From JAFAXD01 sp035472475 (lineage in GTDB: Bacteria; Pseudomonadota; Alphaproteobacteria; Rhizobiales; Xanthobacteraceae), in NCBI GenBank assembly GCA_035472475.1, contig DATIPA010000043.1:1-25748 (forward strand): 25,748 nt of DNA. Reading direction: 5' to 3'. The notes below the pieces were generated by a model that was given only the letters and a program-made list of their open reading frames with translations, was not told where the DNA came from and ran no database searches. Below are positions 1 to 6,826 of the stretch, piece by piece; within the stretch, counting starts at the first letter, position 1; each line of letters starts with the position of its first letter. The translations under genes and the position numbers were made by a program.

Positions 1-2
1 TG

Positions 3-704
3 CCCACCCTCGCGTTCGCACTCATCGCGCATGCCTCGGCCCAGGATTTTGTCGCAGCGCCGGGTACTCCCGCCAATCGCTTTCCCAAGCCGGAACGTCC
101 GGTCGCGGATATCGTCAGCCCGATCTGGCACGACGAACAGGAGCGTGACGCCGCGGGCGAAATCCAGCAGGTTGTCGAACTGCTCGGGATCAGGCCCGGC
201 ATGACCCTCGCCGACGTCGGCGCAGGCAGCGGCTATTACGTGCTGCGGCTGGCGCCGATCGTCGGGCCCAACGGACGCATCTATGCCGAAGACGTCGTAC
301 CGGACTATCTGAGCAAACTGCGCAAGCGCGTTCGCGATCTCGGCCTGCAGAACGTCGTCGTCGCCCGCGGCGAGCCGCACGATCCGCGGCTGCCGGCGCG
401 TTCGCTCGACGCGGCCATCCTGGTGCACATGTATCACGAGATCGCACAGCCTTTTGGCCTGCTCTACAACCTCGCGGGCGCGCTCAAGCCGGACGCCCGC
501 GTCGGAATCGTCGATGCGATCGGTCCGACCGCAAAACACGGCACCCCACCGGAGCTTCTGCGCTGCGAATTGGCTGCCGTCGGCTATCGCGAAGTCGGCT
601 TTCATCCGCTCGCGGGCAGCAATGCCTATCTGGAGATCGCGGCCCCGCCGTCCGATGAAGGCCGCACGCGACCGGAAGCGATCGCCGCGTGCCATGCGCA
701 GTAG
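3..704 (+). CDS. Exported class I SAM-dependent methyltransferase (5' truncated by window edge)
   Basis: The reading frame is open from the first bases, so the start lies outside the window. The first visible residues (LAFALIAHASAQD) look like the end of a Sec signal peptide with an A-x-A cleavage site, so the enzyme is probably periplasmic. Methyltransferase motif I (ADVGAGSGYYVLRLAP) starts about 68 residues into the visible part. Later come the segment LDAAILVHMYHEI, equivalent to motif IV, and ALKPDARVGIVD, equivalent to the post-motif region. The fold is that of small-molecule class I methyltransferases; the substrate cannot be read. It is followed by 85 bp and then the RidA-family gene on the same strand. 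An exported methyltransferase is unusual because SAM is cytoplasmic, but such proteins are common in related alphaproteobacteria (family knowledge). Fold is confident, role unknown. Confidence 0.82.
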   Translation, partial: PTLAFALIAHASAQDFVAAPGTPANRFPKPERPVADIVSPIWHDEQERDAAGEIQQVVELLGIRPGMTLADVGAGSGYYVLRLAPIVGPNGRIYAEDVVPDYLSKLRKRVRDLGLQNVVVARGEPHDPRLPARSLDAAILVHMYHEIAQPFGLLYNLAGALKPDARVGIVDAIGPTAKHGTPPELLRCELAAVGYREVGFHPLAGSNAYLEIAAPPSDEGRTRPEAIAACHAQ

Positions 705-789
705 CCGACGTCCGCGCCGTGATCATTGACCGTGGCGGGCACCCGCGAAACAATCGATTCCCATCGCAATCACGACGGCGGTAGTTCCA

Positions 790-1227
790 ATGCCCAAAAC
801 CATCGAGCACGTGCACTGGCCGGACGCCCCCGACATGTGGATGCCCTACGCGCCCGCCATCAAAGTGCGCGGCGGCACCACGGTCTACCTCGCGGGCGTC
901 ACCGCGGCCCCGGTCTATCACCATCATCCGCACCGGCCGGAAGAGTTCGACGGAATGCCCAAAAGCATGGAGGGGCAGGCGCGCGCCGCGCTCGAGAACC
1001 TCAAGCGTGGACTCGCGGCGGTCGGCGCCGGCTTCGCTGACGTGGTCGAAGCCGACCGGTTTGTCACCGATCTGACCGATCAGGACGCGCTCAACCGGGT
1101 CTGGGCCGAGTATTTCAGGGACGCCAAGCCCGCGACGACAACGGTTCAGGTGGTGCGGCTCGCAACCGACCCGCGCTGCCTGATCGAGATCAACGCGATC
1201 GCAGTCATCGATCGATCAGATGGATAA
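790..1227 (+). CDS. RidA/YjgF/YER057c/UK114 family protein, probably not a canonical RidA
   Basis: The 145-residue product has the RidA trimeric-barrel pattern: KVRGGTTVYLAGVTA at about 25-39, QARAALENLKRGLAAVGAGFADVV at about 63-86 and the C-terminal strand LIEINAIAV at 131-139. Canonical RidA hydrolyses reactive enamine/imine intermediates using an arginine in a PAR motif (Arg105 in E. coli). Here the same place reads PATTTVQV, so Thr116 stands where the arginine should be, while the Glu of the EIxA motif is kept. This suggests a Rid2-7 type member with no or different deaminase activity. 2-aminomuconate deaminases of aromatic pathways are also RidA-fold proteins, which is notable given the ring-cleavage genes 5 kb away, but the missing arginine argues against simple transfer. 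No strong Shine-Dalgarno is visible before the ATG. Confidence 0.88.
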   Translation: MPKTIEHVHWPDAPDMWMPYAPAIKVRGGTTVYLAGVTAAPVYHHHPHRPEEFDGMPKSMEGQARAALENLKRGLAAVGAGFADVVEADRFVTDLTDQDALNRVWAEYFRDAKPATTTVQVVRLATDPRCLIEINAIAVIDRSDG

Positions 1228-1357
1228 CATGCCATGACGAAGCTGCACTGGTTCTGGCGCCGCTGCGTGTCACCAGCCGAAGAAAGACCAGACTACGTCT
1301 ATTCGACCTACATTCCATGAGCCGACGGACCGGGTCGGTATCATATGCCACGATCGA

Positions 1358-2215
1358 TTATTGAGACGCCGCGGCGGGGCCCACGCCGGCGCCGGCGGCC
1401 GACGGAATCGCACCGCTCCGATTGGCTTCCTCCTCCAATTGCAGCAGCGGCTTGGGACTGACCGTAATGGCGCCAATGAACGGCCGATCGTGCGCGAGCA
1501 GGACGTAGAAGGCGGCCGCAGCCGCCAGCGAGACCACATTGACCGCCAGGATCTGGAGGCGCGGGTGGTAGTTATAGATCAGCGCGACGGATACCTGCAC
1601 GCTCACCATCAATGCCACCAGCGCGAACCACTGCGCTTCGGAGATCGAGGAACGCGCCATGTTCAGCCGCGCCAGGCGCGCGCTGCGCGCCTCGAAAATC
1701 TGCGGCAGGAGCATTGGTGTGATCGGTGAGGCATCCCCCTGGGCAATCTCGCTTGAGAGTTCGATGGTGAGGCCCGACAAAACCGCGTCCAAAGCCTTGA
1801 ACACCGGATCGTCCATATCGGCCCGGTGCGCCATGGCCGGCCATTCATATTTGGCGGCTGCCTTGGCATAGGAGACGACCCGTTCCTTCAGCTTGGCGGC
1901 CCGCTCCGCCGGCAGGCCGTTCGCCAAGCCAAGAACGTTTTCCAACGCCAACGCCTCGCGGCGGACCGCACCTTGCGCCTGCTGCCAATCGTTCCAGACG
2001 CCGGCGGCGGAGAACGACAGCAGCAGCGCAAACAGCACGCTCGTGATCGTAGAGAGCTCGGGAACGTTAATGGGCTTGGCCGGATCCCAGCCGCGGAGTC
2101 GCAGTGTCACGCGAACCCCGCCCAGGATCAGCCAGCCAGCCAGCAGGCTGAGAGCGACCGTCACCGCGCAAAGAATCGGGAGCGGAAGGCTCTGGAGAAG
2201 ATCGAGGAACGGCAT
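1358..2215 (-). CDS. DUF4239 (bestrophin-like) membrane protein
   Basis: The 285-residue protein has two N-terminal membrane segments (about 8-32 and 55-73), a charged helical central region (about 75-190) rich in Ala, Glu, Lys and Arg, and two C-terminal membrane segments (about 195-215 and 222-242). This two-plus-two layout with an intervening soluble helical part, and the SFSAAGVWNDWQQA signature after the second membrane segment, fit the DUF4239 family, distantly related to bestrophin-type channels. The function of the family is not established; an ion channel or transporter role is only an inference. It ends facing the RidA gene with about 130 bp between them and stands alone on its strand; the next minus-strand gene ends 221 bp upstream. 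Confidence 0.8.
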   Translation of the reverse strand: MPFLDLLQSLPLPILCAVTVALSLLAGWLILGGVRVTLRLRGWDPAKPINVPELSTITSVLFALLLSFSAAGVWNDWQQAQGAVRREALALENVLGLANGLPAERAAKLKERVVSYAKAAAKYEWPAMAHRADMDDPVFKALDAVLSGLTIELSSEIAQGDASPITPMLLPQIFEARSARLARLNMARSSISEAQWFALVALMVSVQVSVALIYNYHPRLQILAVNVVSLAAAAAFYVLLAHDRPFIGAITVSPKPLLQLEEEANRSGAIPSAAGAGVGPAAASQ

Positions 2216-2436
2216 CCGCCAGGCTCACGTTGTGGCGCCAACGATAGAGCACCGGCAGTTTCCCCGCGACGTCCGGCAGCGCCCAGCCAAACTACAAACG
2301 AAGCACGCAACCCCAATCTACAATAATTGTGCTTGAACGTTACCACTTTCGTCAAGGCTGGCGCACGCGCAAGCGCGCTCTGGCCAATCGCGGCCACGAC
2401 GGAGCCCGGACAGCTTGGGTCGAGCGAAATTCGCGA

Positions 2437-3270
2437 TCAGAAAAACGCGAAGGTGCGGATCTCGATGCTCTCGCGCGGCCGCGCGTTGGGCGGCGCGGTC
2501 GGATCGTCGAATGCGGTATGCGCGGTCCAGCGCGCGCGGCCGTCGGTGAGCGAGTCGTAGACCTTGAACACCAGCGCCTCGTCGCGCCGCATGCGCGGGA
2601 ACCAGTACCAGCGATGCGCCGGATTGTATTTGATGGCGTAGGTCTGCCCGACCCGGTTCGGATAGCGTCGTTCGGAGATCACGAAGTCCTCGAACGCCAC
2701 GCTGCGCGCGTCACAGATCGCGAGCGGGAAGGTTTCGACCGGGTGCCGGATCGGCCGCCACACCTGGACAATGGCAAAGCGGCGCCGCAACAGTTCGTCG
2801 GCTTCCGCCTGCGGAAACAGATCGCGCACGCGCTGCGGCCCCGACCATTCGGTGTAATCGTTATGGGCGCGCTGGACTACCTCGCGGATCTTGCGTTGCT
2901 CGCGCTCGGCGTCATCGGCGGTGCGCAGCGTGTGATCGAACACGACGACGCGTGATGCGCCGCTCTCGCGCTTCACCAGCGCTTCCATCTCCGGATAGTA
3001 GACCCTGCGGATTTCGTCTTCCTCAAAGAAGCTTTGCACCTTGGTGTCGTGACGCACAAAGTGGAAGCCCTCGCGCTCAAGCGCAAATTGATCGACGAAG
3101 GGGCGGCCGTTGTGCATGGCGACGCGGCGCGGATCGGCGACCGTGCTCGACCGGACATCGGTCGAACCAGGGCCGCCGGTGTAGGTGTATGGCTTCTCGC
3201 CAGTGTCGTGGTAATAGTTGATGTTCGCCTCGATGATGGCGGGTGCTTCCGGTTCAGCGAGTTGGACCAT
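2437..3270 (-). CDS. CmcJ/NvfI (AsaB) family oxidoreductase, putative non-heme Fe(II) oxygenase
   Basis: The 277-residue protein matches the CmcJ/AsaB/GA4-desaturase-like family: an N-terminal YYHDTGEKPYTYTGG segment (20-33), VVVFDHTLR (108-116), a metal-type HxD motif at His136/Asp138 (AHNDYT), VQVWRPI (168-174) with PLAICDA (182-188), and the closing RESIEIRTFAFF (266-277). His251 in ARWTAHTAFDDP is the likely third ligand of a facial triad. Characterised relatives act in cephamycin methoxylation and fungal natural-product pathways, so hydroxylation or desaturation of a small molecule is inferred; the substrate is unknown. The ATG is preceded by TAGGAGA about 7 bp away. The gene lies downstream of the palindrome pair and is separated by it from a SnoaL-like gene on the same strand. 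Confidence 0.82.
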   Translation of the reverse strand: MVQLAEPEAPAIIEANINYYHDTGEKPYTYTGGPGSTDVRSSTVADPRRVAMHNGRPFVDQFALEREGFHFVRHDTKVQSFFEEDEIRRVYYPEMEALVKRESGASRVVVFDHTLRTADDAEREQRKIREVVQRAHNDYTEWSGPQRVRDLFPQAEADELLRRRFAIVQVWRPIRHPVETFPLAICDARSVAFEDFVISERRYPNRVGQTYAIKYNPAHRWYWFPRMRRDEALVFKVYDSLTDGRARWTAHTAFDDPTAPPNARPRESIEIRTFAFF

Positions 3271-3619
3271 GGCGGGTCTCCTACGGTGTTCAGATCACGG
3301 CCTGGTGTATTGGGCAACGGCTGTGCGTTCAGCAATTGATAATAGGTAGCGCGTCAGGCGGCCGCCATAGCGGTCATCTGCCAAAGACAGCAAACGCCGC
3401 AACAGATTCTTCCCCGGGGCCAAGCCCGCAGAGGACAAACGCCTCGGCATGCCGCGGACTAGTGCCCCGAACCGGAAGTTCGCGCATACCATGCCGGGAG
3501 TCTTAGTGCGAACTTCGGGTTCAAAGGGGCACTAGAATCATAGCGTTGCTAGTGTCCTTTCGATTCCGAAGTTCGCGTCGAGCGTGCAGCAAGGTGTGGC
3601 GAACTTCGGAATCGGGACA
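3271..3619. other. Intergenic region with palindrome pair
   Basis: This 349-bp stretch lies between the SnoaL-like gene and the oxygenase gene, both on the minus strand. The right half (from 3459) is filled by two related imperfect palindromes described separately. The left part (3271-3458) must hold the leader of the oxygenase gene; I see its Shine-Dalgarno (TAGGAGA on the minus strand just beyond 3270) but no convincing -35/-10 pair. Reading frames through it have no recognisable protein content. Confidence 0.6.
3459..3535. repeat. Imperfect palindrome 1 of a REP/BIME-like pair
   Basis: The left arm (3459-3483) begins CTAGTGCCCCGAACC and ends GAAGTTCGC. The right arm (3508-3535) is its inverted copy with one mismatch and a 3-nt AAA insertion (TTT on the other strand). 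A 24-nt spacer separates the arms. The structure would form a 25-bp stem with a three-base bulge. The arm sequence is shared with palindrome 2, which shows this is a repeated element and not a chance hairpin. Confidence 0.85.
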
Positions 3620-3622
3620 CTA
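3549..3622. repeat. Imperfect palindrome 2 of a REP/BIME-like pair; supplies the SnoaL gene stop codon
   Basis: The left arm (3549-3576) begins CTAGTGTCCTTTCGATTCC and ends GAAGTTCGC. The right arm (3599-3622) is an exact inverted copy over 24 nt apart from lacking the TTT. In palindrome 1 the three-base insertion is in the right arm and here it is in the left, so the two elements lie head-to-head. The outermost TAG on the minus strand (3620-3622) is the stop codon of the SnoaL-like gene. The hairpin therefore starts at the stop and may also serve as a transcription terminator or mRNA-stabilising structure, although no T-run follows. Confidence 0.85.
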
Positions 3623-4111
3623 ACCCCGGTCGGCATCGACCCCGCTGGCCAGCAGCGCGTGCGATTCCTGCGAGCCGTCGAGCCGGCGCGAGATGCGGCG
3701 TTTGACCTGCCAACCGCATTCGCTGCGCGCGAGCTCCCAACGATTGGCGCTGCAACTGATGACGCGGTAGGCGTCGCCCTCGCGGCGGTAGAGCCGCGAG
3801 TGACAGGTCGCGACCGCGCGATCGCCATCGATGGCCAGGTGCGGCATGCTGACGATGTGGCCGCTGCCATGTGCGATCAGACCCTGGTGCCACTCACCCT
3901 CGAGCTCGCGCGCGATCTCGTCGCGGCCGGTCATTACGCGAGCATGAAGATCGTAAACTCCGTCCTCGGTCCACAAGCCGGTCGCGCGCTCGGTGCTTCC
4001 GCTGTCGGCCGCCGGACCGTAGGCCGCCATCAGCTGATAGATCGCAACCTGGTCTTCCAACAGCCTGATGCGGCGCTCCAGCGCAGCAAGCCTTGCATCG
4101 ACATTGGCCAT
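3620..4111 (-). CDS. SnoaL-like (NTF2-fold) nuclear transport factor 2 family protein
   Basis: The 163-residue product starts with a short coiled helix (LAALERRIRLLEDQVAIYQLM, two pieces around 8-28), followed by the SnoaL pattern: YGPAADSGSTERATGLWTED (about 31-50), a GRDEIAREL helix, GSGHIVSMPHLAIDGDRAVA, and the terminal strand with GWQVKRRISRRLDG. Family members are polyketide cyclases, dehydratases or isomerases, or the small subunit of ring-hydroxylating dioxygenases; the exact reaction cannot be told. The ATG has a GGAGGA Shine-Dalgarno about 7 bp upstream. The stop codon is formed by the outer end of a palindromic repeat, so the present C-terminus may have been set by repeat insertion. 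The next gene upstream is divergent (137-bp gap). Confidence 0.82.
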   Translation of the reverse strand: MANVDARLAALERRIRLLEDQVAIYQLMAAYGPAADSGSTERATGLWTEDGVYDLHARVMTGRDEIARELEGEWHQGLIAHGSGHIVSMPHLAIDGDRAVATCHSRLYRREGDAYRVISCSANRWELARSECGWQVKRRISRRLDGSQESHALLASGVDADRG

Positions 4112-4248
4112 CTGGCCTCCTCCGTGTTGGTGCGCGGTTCGTTCACGCGACTATTTTGCACGGCTGCCACGCAGGCCGGATGATTGACCGACGGGCGCCC
4201 TTGTCGAGACTGCGCCGCGTGGGTCCGGTCAGCAAGGCATCGACGAGC

Positions 4249-4881
4249 ATGAGCGAATTGGAACGCTGGGAAACCCGATTTTCTGCGCCCGACTTCGTGT
4301 TCGGAACCGAGCCAAACGTCTTCCTGCGCTCGCAAGCGCACCTGTTGCCCGCGCGCGGCAAAGCGCTCGCGGTCGCCGACGGCGAGGGGCGCAACGGGGT
4401 TTGGCTCGCCCAGCAGGGGCTCGATGTGCTCTCGATCGATTTCTCGCCCGCCGCGCAAGCCAAGGCCCGTGCGCTTGCCAAGGCGCGCAATGTCTCGCTC
4501 AGACTCGAGCTTGCCGACGTCATCGACTGGACCTGGCCGCAGGAGGAGTTCGACGTCGTCGCCGTCATATTCATCCAGTTTGCCAACCCGGCGCAGCGCG
4601 AGCGCATCTTCGCAGGAGTCCGGCGGGCACTGAAACCCGGCGGCCTCCTGCTGCTGCAGGGCTATCGGCCCGAACAGCTCAAGTACAAGACCGGCGGCCC
4701 GTCGGCGGTCGAAAACCTCTACACCGAAGCCATGTTGGCGGAGGCGTTCGCCGATTTCTCCGACCTTAGAATTCACGCGCACGACAGCGTCACGAGCGAA
4801 GGCAGCGGCCACGTCGGCATGGCCGCACTCATCGACCTGGTGGGGCGCAAGCGCGAGCGCGCGCAGGCGAGCCGCGACTAA
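4249..4881 (+). CDS. Class I SAM-dependent methyltransferase (TehB-like)
   Basis: The 210-residue cytosolic protein opens with ERWETRFSAPDFVFGTEPN (5-23), the usual N-terminus of TehB-like methyltransferases, then motif I as AVADGEGRNGVWLAQQG (41-57), the acidic strand VLSIDFSPAA, and RALKPGGLLLLQGY with YRPEQLKYKTGGP. The GEGRN form of motif I is typical of this subfamily. The ATG at 4249 was preferred to upstream in-frame starts because the family N-terminus begins there and the upstream sequence looks non-coding; an AAGG lies about 11 bp before it. Substrate unknown; relatives methylate tellurite/selenite, thiols or small aromatics. It is divergent from the SnoaL-like gene and its stop abuts the end of the convergent DUF2865 gene. 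Confidence 0.85.
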   Translation: MSELERWETRFSAPDFVFGTEPNVFLRSQAHLLPARGKALAVADGEGRNGVWLAQQGLDVLSIDFSPAAQAKARALAKARNVSLRLELADVIDWTWPQEEFDVVAVIFIQFANPAQRERIFAGVRRALKPGGLLLLQGYRPEQLKYKTGGPSAVENLYTEAMLAEAFADFSDLRIHAHDSVTSEGSGHVGMAALIDLVGRKRERAQASRD

Positions 4882-5496
4882 TCAGTATTGGCGTTGCTGT
4901 ACCGGCGCCGGCGGCCGCGCACTCGGCGGCGGAGATGGCGCGCCGGGCGGAGCTGCTCCCCCCGGCGGCGCGGCCCTGACCGTGGACGTTTTGCCATCCG
5001 GTGTCGCAACCGTATCGCCAGGCTGCAAGGTCGGGTCATTGCTGGCGTCAAGTGTCACGAGGCCGATGGAATCCTTGCCGTTGCATGTGCAACCGGCGAC
5101 CAGCTGCTTACGGTAGAGATAGGCGTTCTTGAGTTCCGCGTACCGGCTGCCGTCCTGGCCAATTGCAGTCTGGATTTCGTTGCCTCGGAAAATCCGCGTT
5201 TGGGTCGCCGGGCAGAAGGCGCTGCACAGCTGCGAGGGGCTCGCGGTCGGATGCGGCTGGAGCGGGAAATAGCGGCCGTCGCACAGGCGCACGCAAAATG
5301 CCTGGCCGCCCCCGTAGCCGGTGTCGGGGACGGTCCCGCCGGGCGCCGGCGCCTGCTGCGGCTGTTGCGGGGCCTGACGCTGGAATCCGCCGAACAGAAA
5401 ATCGAACAGGTTTTGCGCGCGCGCCTCGACCCCCAGCACCGCGACCAACGCGGCGGCAGCGATCACAGGCCATAGCGAGATGCGCATTCGTATCAT
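4882..5496 (-). CDS. Exported DUF2865 family protein
   Basis: A 204-residue protein with a signal peptide (hydrophobic VIAAAALVAVLGV, cleavage after EARA, about residue 27). Next is a Gln/Pro-rich linker (about 38-55), then the DUF2865 core: FCVRLCDGRYFPL (67-79), SQLCSAFCPATQTRIF (88-103) and GCTCNGKDS. Six cysteines in CxxxC/CxC spacing suggest disulfides in the periplasm. The C-terminus is a Pro/Ala/Gly-rich tail. No function is established for the family. The start at 5496 has GGGAAA about 6-7 bp upstream; Met4 is a second possible start. It ends immediately beside the methyltransferase stop codon, with no room for an independent terminator. Confidence 0.82.
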   Translation of the reverse strand: MIRMRISLWPVIAAAALVAVLGVEARAQNLFDFLFGGFQRQAPQQPQQAPAPGGTVPDTGYGGGQAFCVRLCDGRYFPLQPHPTASPSQLCSAFCPATQTRIFRGNEIQTAIGQDGSRYAELKNAYLYRKQLVAGCTCNGKDSIGLVTLDASNDPTLQPGDTVATPDGKTSTVRAAPPGGAAPPGAPSPPPSARPPAPVQQRQY

Positions 5497-5814
5497 CTGG
5501 TTTCCCTGCCGCCGAATCCCGACGCACCGGGGATTTTACGACGAACGCCGGCTCGTGACCACACGCTCGGCGATCCTCCATTCCCGGGCACTCACACGCT
5601 GCGTATGCGGCCGCCCCGCCAAGCTTAGGAACCAGTGTCTGGCGAAACTTTGGCCGTAATCGCGGGCAAATTGTCGAGTTCCCATGGGGCCGAGGCATTA
5701 TGCGGTGCCCCAAGCCGAAAACGACATCGGCATCATGATCAACAAGCATTTGCGACCATGCGAGGATTGACGCAAACTGGCCGGCGTCGCCAGGCGAGTA
5801 CCGGAAGGCGCGTG
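5497..5814. other. Divergent intergenic region, no gene recognised
   Basis: This 318-bp gap separates the divergent DUF2865 gene and the DapA-family operon, so it should contain both promoters. A TTGACG at 5767-5772 could be a -35 element for the operon but no good -10 follows at 16-18 bp. The frame of the DapA-family gene stays open back to 5635, but the extra residues are Arg/His-rich, match no family, and no Shine-Dalgarno supports a start there. No strong inverted repeat is visible. Confidence 0.55.
5803..5808 (+). promoter_or_regulatory. Shine-Dalgarno fixing the DapA-family start
   Basis: GGAAGG lies 6 bp before the ATG at 5815. It supports this start over the long upstream in-frame extension. 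Confidence 0.7.
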
Positions 5815-6801
5815 ATGAAATACCGCAAGCACGAGGCCAAGGACTATTCTCGCGCCCACATGCGCGGCATTTTCGCAGCCGCCAACACGCCGTTCCGGCC
5901 CGGCGACCTCGCGCTCGACGAGCCGGGGTTGCGCGCCAACATGCGGCACTGGATCAACGATCTTGCGATCGACGGGCTATTCGTCGCCGGCAAGCAGGGC
6001 GAGTTCTTCTCGATGAGCCTCGCGGAGCGCAAGCGCGCCTTCGAGATCGCGGTCGAGGAGACCGCCGGCAAGGCCCAGACCGTGCTGTCCTGCTCCGATC
6101 AGAACCTCGATGTCGTGCTCGAGCTTGCCCGCCACGCCGAGGCAATCGGCGGCGACTACATCATCGTGCACGCGCCGGTGCTGCATTTCCATCACGCGCA
6201 CGACGACTGCGTGCGCGAATACTATCGCTATGTCGCCTCGCAGGTCTCAATCGGCATCGCGCTGTGGAGCCATCCCGACAGCGGCTATCTGCTCAGCCCC
6301 GAGCTTTGCGCCGAGCTCGCGGGCATCGAGAACGTGGTCGCGATCAAATACAGCGTCCCGCGCGAGATGTACGTGAAATTGACGCAGCTCGCCGGCGACA
6401 AGTTCCTGGTCTCGACCGCGTCCGAGGAGGAATGGTTCGACAACATCGTCGAGCTCGGCTGGCAGCTCTACCTGTGCTCGTCGCCGCCCTACACGCTGCA
6501 GACCGCCCTCGATCGCCGCATGCGCGAGTACACCGATCTTGCGATGGCCGGGAACGTGAAAGAGGCAAAGCGCGTGCGCGACAGCCTCAATCCGGTGCGC
6601 GAGGCAATCCGCAAGACGCGCCCGCCCGGCAAGCCCTACGCGCATCAGAAATACTGGCAGGAGCTGCTGGGCCAGGTCGGCGGTCCGGTGCGGCGACCGC
6701 TGGTGGAACTCAGTAAAGCCGAAAAGGCGGCGACCAGGGCCGCGTTCGAAACATGCGGTCTGCGCCTGGCCAAGAAGCCGCACGTCGTCGCCGCCGAATA
6801 G
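5815..6801 (+). CDS. Dihydrodipicolinate synthase (DapA) family lyase with atypical active site
   Basis: The 328-residue TIM-barrel protein has the family's Schiff-base lysine at Lys178 (VVAIKYSVPREM) and the GEFxxxxxxER motif (GEFFSMSLAER, 62-72). Two landmarks of true DapA are absent: the catalytic Thr-Thr of GTTGE is replaced by Lys-Gln (GKQGE, 59-63), and the tyrosine of the YYNKP loop is replaced in HAPVLHFHHAHDD (119-131), a His-rich loop. It is therefore not lysine-pathway DapA but an aldolase/lyase on another 2-oxo acid, or a hydratase-aldolase such as those of aromatic degradation. It is first in an operon: 25 bp before the 3-hydroxyanthranilate dioxygenase gene and then the FAD monooxygenase. 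An aldol cleavage step on a ring-fission product is inferred. Confidence 0.85.
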   Translation: MKYRKHEAKDYSRAHMRGIFAAANTPFRPGDLALDEPGLRANMRHWINDLAIDGLFVAGKQGEFFSMSLAERKRAFEIAVEETAGKAQTVLSCSDQNLDVVLELARHAEAIGGDYIIVHAPVLHFHHAHDDCVREYYRYVASQVSIGIALWSHPDSGYLLSPELCAELAGIENVVAIKYSVPREMYVKLTQLAGDKFLVSTASEEEWFDNIVELGWQLYLCSSPPYTLQTALDRRMREYTDLAMAGNVKEAKRVRDSLNPVREAIRKTRPPGKPYAHQKYWQELLGQVGGPVRRPLVELSKAEKAATRAAFETCGLRLAKKPHVVAAE

Positions 6802-6826
6802 CCGCTAGATCTGCGAAAGGACCGAC

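Noticed and set aside
1234..1320. Short plus-strand frame of 28 codons after the RidA gene (starts MTKLHWFWRR)
   Set aside because: It has no Shine-Dalgarno, no recognisable family and no conservation evidence; length is within chance expectation.
2320..2330. 11-bp perfect palindrome ACAATAATTGT upstream of the DUF4239 gene
   Set aside because: It is short and AT-rich with no extended flanking symmetry; it could be part of a promoter but is not strong enough to call an operator.
4030..4812. Long minus-strand frame opposite the TehB-like methyltransferase
   Set aside because: Composition and lack of motifs mark it as a shadow of the plus-strand gene; it also runs into the SnoaL gene in the wrong frame.
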